A stretch of 9,707 nucleotides of DNA from Thermus kawarayensis JCM 12314 (GTDB lineage Bacteria; Deinococcota; Deinococci; Deinococcales; Thermaceae). The DNA is taken from the NCBI GenBank assembly GCA_001311545.1, contig BBBL01000037.1, positions 1 to 9,707 on the forward strand, read 5' to 3'. A program made the translations under genes and the position numbers. Shown here in pieces: positions 7,623 to 9,707 of the stretch (within the stretch, counting starts at the first letter, position 1; every line of letters starts with the position of its first letter). A model generated the notes under the pieces. The model saw nothing but the letters and a program-made list of their open reading frames with translations. It did not search any database and had not been told where the DNA came from.

Positions 7623-8030
7623 CAGGTTCCTCGTAGAGCACCACCGCTTCCCCCTCCAGGACCTTTCGCCCCTCTGGTTTTCGCAGAAGGTGTCCAGGGT
7701 GAGTACGTAGCCTCCCTTTTCCCGTTCCCGCACCGCCTTAACGATGGCGGTGGCGGTGACGGTGTCCCCCAGGTGGGTGGGCTTGAGGAAGCGGAGGGTT
7801 TGGGAGAGGTAGATGGCCCCCACCCCGGGGAGCCGGGTGCCGATCACCGTGGAGATGAGCCCGGCCACCAGGATCCCGTGGGCGATGCGGCCGCCGAAGC
7901 GGCTTTTCCGGGCGTAGGCCTCGTCCACGTGGAGGGGGTTGGTGTCCCCCACCGCCCCCACGAAGAGGGCCACGTGGGCCTCGGAGAGGGTCTGGGTGTA
8001 GCTGGCTTTGTCTCCGACCTGGAACCTCAT
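7606..8030 (-). CDS. MaoC/PhaJ-type (R)-specific enoyl-CoA hydratase, one apparent frameshift
   Basis: Hot-dog-fold hydratase that adds water to trans-2-enoyl-CoA giving (R)-3-hydroxyacyl-CoA. The hydratase-2 motif is clear: FVGAVGDTNPLHVDEAYA, with Asp29 and His34 at the spacing of the catalytic pair in Aeromonas PhaJ (Asp31/His36), followed by RFGGRIAHGILVAGLIS, GVGAIYLSQTLRFLKP and GDTVTATAIV. The frame breaks near 7664; one added base turns the nonsense tail into GEKVLEGEAVVLYEEPEG and moves the stop to TAG 7606-7608, giving 141 aa, a normal length. The ATG at 8030 is preceded by AAGGAGGT and overlaps the previous stop as ATGA. Single-domain size and the PhaJ-like motif argue against the large fusion MaoC proteins; a general MaoC dehydratase remains possible. 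Confidence 0.9.
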
Positions 8031-8757
8031 GCGCCCACCTCCTTGAGGAATCCCTCCAGGACATCCTTGAGGAGGCCGGGGTTCTCCAGGTTCACGGAGT
8101 GGCCCACCCCTTCCAGGACCCGAAGCCTTCCCCTGGGGAAGAAGGCGGCGGTGGCCACGGCCATCTCCCGGGAGATCAGGGGGTCCAGGGCGCCGTGGAG
8201 GACGAGGACCGGCCCCCCGTAGGCCCGGCTTGCCCGCCAGAGGGCGAGGGCCCGGGCGTTCCCCTGGTAGTGGGCGGGATGCATCCTCTGGGCGCAGTCC
8301 ACGAGCTCGGAGAACCACGGGGGCCTTTGGGTGGGGGCCATGGCGGCGAGGGCCTTCTCCAGGGCTTCGCGGTCTTCCCGGTAGGATTCCAGGATAGGGT
8401 AGTAGGCCTCGGGGGTGACGAGGCCCGTGGGTGGGGCGGAGTTGATGAGGAGAAGCCCCCTTGTCCTTTCGGTCGCCGCTCCATGGCCACCGCACCCCCA
8501 AGGGAGTGGCCCGCGAGAACGGCTTCCTCGGCCCCAACCTCCCGCAGGAAGTCCCGGAGGGCCTGGGCGTAGGCGGGGATGGAGGGGAGGAAGCCCTCTG
8601 GGGCGGGGCTTTCCCCGAAGCCAGGGAGGTCCGGGGCCAGGAGCCGAGCGCCTGGGGGCGGGGCCTCGAGGAGGCCCCGCCACCACTCCTTGCAGGCGAA
8701 GTTGCCGTGAACGAGCACCACGGGCGTACCGCTTCCCGCTTCCAGATACCTAAGCAT
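8027..8757 (-). CDS. Alpha/beta hydrolase (second of a tandem pair), one apparent frameshift
   Basis: Serine hydrolase of unknown substrate, with no signal peptide, so cytoplasmic. It starts MLRYLEAGSGTPVVLVHGNF (oxyanion-hole HGNF from residue 18), then APDLPGFGES and the nucleophile elbow GHSLGG with Ser85. After one repaired frameshift near 8478 it reads TERTRGLLLINSAPP, then VLVLHGALDPLIS with the probable acid Asp, and LRVLEGVGHSVNLENP with the catalytic His. Corrected length is 243 aa. The start overlaps the end of the first hydrolase by 8 nt, and the stop overlaps the hydratase start by 4 nt. Family members include esterases, lactonases and C-C hydrolases; in this operon an ester, lactone or CoA-thioester substrate is plausible, but none can be chosen from sequence. 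Confidence 0.85.
8037..8044 (-). promoter_or_regulatory. Ribosome binding site for the PhaJ-like hydratase
   Basis: AAGGAGGT on the minus strand, 6 nt before the ATG at 8030 and inside the last codons of the upstream hydrolase. It shows that the hydratase starts independently and is not part of a long fusion protein. Confidence 0.75.
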
Positions 8758-9521
8758 AAACCTCCTCCAGAAAGGCGCAGACGGCCCGGGCGAAGGCGAG
8801 GGGGGCCTCTATGGGGCGGCGTGCCTGCGGGGAGGGCCTCAAGCCTCGCCCTTAGGGCCTCGGCCAGGTCCAGGGCGTAGGCCTTGGGGAAGAGGAGGTC
8901 CTCCTCCCCGTAAAGGACCAGGGCGGGGAGGGCGAGGGCCTTGAGGCGCGGCCTGAGGTCCTCCAGGGTGAGGAAGCCCAGGAGGAGCCTTTCCTGGGCG
9001 GTTTTCGTGGGGGCCTGGGCGGCGAGGCCCCTTAGCCCCTCCTCGGCGAGAAGCTCGGGGTGGGCTTCCAGGAAGCTCCTGCCGAAAACCCAGGGGAGGG
9101 CCACCCGGAGGCGCAGCTTTGTGCCCCCAGACTTCAGGGCGTGGAGCCAGCTTTCCACCTTGGCCCGGAGGGCGACGTCCAGGTAGGGGGTGGTGCAGCA
9201 GAGCACCAGGGCGGCGAAGCGCTCCGGGGCCAGGAGGGCCGCTTCCATGGCCACCACGCCCCCGTTGGAAAGGCTCACCAGGGCAGGCCGGGAAAGCTTG
9301 GTCTCGTCCAAGAGGGCGAGGAGGTCCTCTGCGTGGGCCCGGGGAGGGTAGGGGCCTTCCGGGGCCTCGCTTTCCCCCTGGCCCCGCATGTCGTAGCGGA
9401 GGAGGGTGAACCCCTTGAGGTGGGGGAGGACGGGGTCCCAGCTATCGAGGCGCTGGAAGATCCCGTTCAGAAGAACCACGGGGGGGCCTTCCCCTTCCAG
9501 GCGGTACCTAAGCTTGGCCAT
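8750..9521 (-). CDS. Alpha/beta hydrolase (first of a tandem pair), two apparent frameshifts near the end
   Basis: Cytoplasmic serine hydrolase resembling 3-oxoadipate enol-lactonase-like and carboxylesterase-like proteins. It starts MAKLRYRLEGEGPPVVLLNG, continues LLRYDMRGQGES, and has the nucleophile elbow SLSNGG with Ser85, where the usual first Gly of GxSxG is Ser. Asp208 in LVLYGEEDLLF is the probable acid. Two breaks about 10 nt apart (near 8822 and 8813) hide the catalytic His; with two added bases the end becomes AGHAAPIEAPLAFARAVCAF and stops at TAG 8750-8752, giving 257 aa. Uncorrected, the frame runs on meaninglessly through the next gene into the hydratase. Its start overlaps the ligase stop by 14 nt and is preceded by GGGAGGAA. 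N-terminal similarity to the next gene suggests an old duplication. Confidence 0.85.
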
Positions 9522-9707
9522 ACCGTTCCTCCCAAAGCCTCTTCAAGGCCTCCTTCTTCACCTTGCCCGGCCCCGTCTTGGGGAGCTCCTCCAGGAAGAT
9601 CAGGTGCTTGGGCACCTTGTACCCGGCGAGCCTCGCCTTGAGGAAGGCCTTGAGCTCCTCGGGGGAGACGGGGGCCTTGACCACCACGAGGCCGCCCCCA
9701 CCTCCCC
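9508..9707 (-). CDS. AMP-forming acyl-CoA ligase, C-terminal fragment, one apparent frameshift
   Basis: Only the last ~65 residues are in the window. SPEELKAFLKARLAGYKVPK followed by HLIFLEELPKTGPGKVKKEA is the C-terminal domain of the ANL superfamily (acyl- and aryl-CoA synthetases); the Lys in PKTGPGK is the conserved adenylation lysine. Before it, GEVGAA and VVVKAPVSPEEL are joined only if one base is added near 9690. The enzyme activates a carboxylic acid to its CoA thioester with ATP. The substrate-determining N-terminal domain is outside the window, so acetoacetate, medium-chain, branched or aromatic acids are all possible. It stops at TAG 9508-9510 inside the start of the first hydrolase. 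Confidence 0.85.
   Translation of the reverse strand, partial: GGGGGLVVVKAPVSPEELKAFLKARLAGYKVPKHLIFLEELPKTGPGKVKKEALKRLWEERYGQA

Noticed and set aside
7614..9521. A single 635-residue minus-strand reading frame joining a hydrolase start to a hydratase end.
   Set aside because: Its middle third is low-complexity nonsense. The true hydrolase ends and the second hydrolase lie in other frames, and the hydratase has its own strong ribosome site and start. The fusion is produced by lost bases.

Overview
This is a very GC-rich, tightly packed stretch that looks like a Thermus chromosome (Deinococcota). The reasons are strong G/C preference at third codon positions, frequent CTC/CTT/GCC/GGG/AGG codons, ATGA-type gene overlaps and strong AAGGAGG-like ribosome sites. 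The genus is inferred from style and protein flavour only. Nearly every base is coding; no gap exceeds about 30 nt. I see no tRNA, rRNA, CRISPR array, insertion sequence or clear promoter.

Left arm (+ strand, 3..2506): a thiolase missing its N-terminus, a short-chain dehydrogenase closely resembling type II 3-hydroxyacyl-CoA dehydrogenase (HSD10), and an alpha-methylacyl-CoA racemase of the CaiB/BaiF fold. Together they look like a module for alpha-methyl-branched acyl-CoA oxidation.

Right arm (- strand, read from 9707 down to 2460): the C-terminal end of an AMP-forming acyl-CoA ligase, two overlapping alpha/beta hydrolases, a PhaJ/MaoC-type (R)-enoyl-CoA hydratase, then a complete branched-chain-amino-acid-type (HAAT) ABC importer (binding protein, LivH, LivM, LivG, LivF), and finally an intact 3-hydroxybutyrate dehydrogenase. 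Overlaps and gaps of 4 to 26 nt suggest one operon of ten genes. The most economical reading is uptake of a carboxylate, optional ester hydrolysis, CoA activation and beta-oxidation. The substrate cannot be read from the sequence; a 3-hydroxybutyrate-related or short branched acid is a hypothesis. The two arms converge and overlap by 47 nt at 2460..2506.

The most striking property is technical. Ten of the thirteen genes are broken by single-base frameshifts, 19 well supported plus one probable. Every one is repaired by adding one base, and none needs a base removed. Only the binding protein, LivF and the 3-hydroxybutyrate dehydrogenase are intact. This one-directional pattern points to base undercalling in the sequence rather than gene decay. 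I found no convincing new kind of biological system; the interest lies in the transporter-plus-catabolism operon and in a short racemase at the convergent junction.
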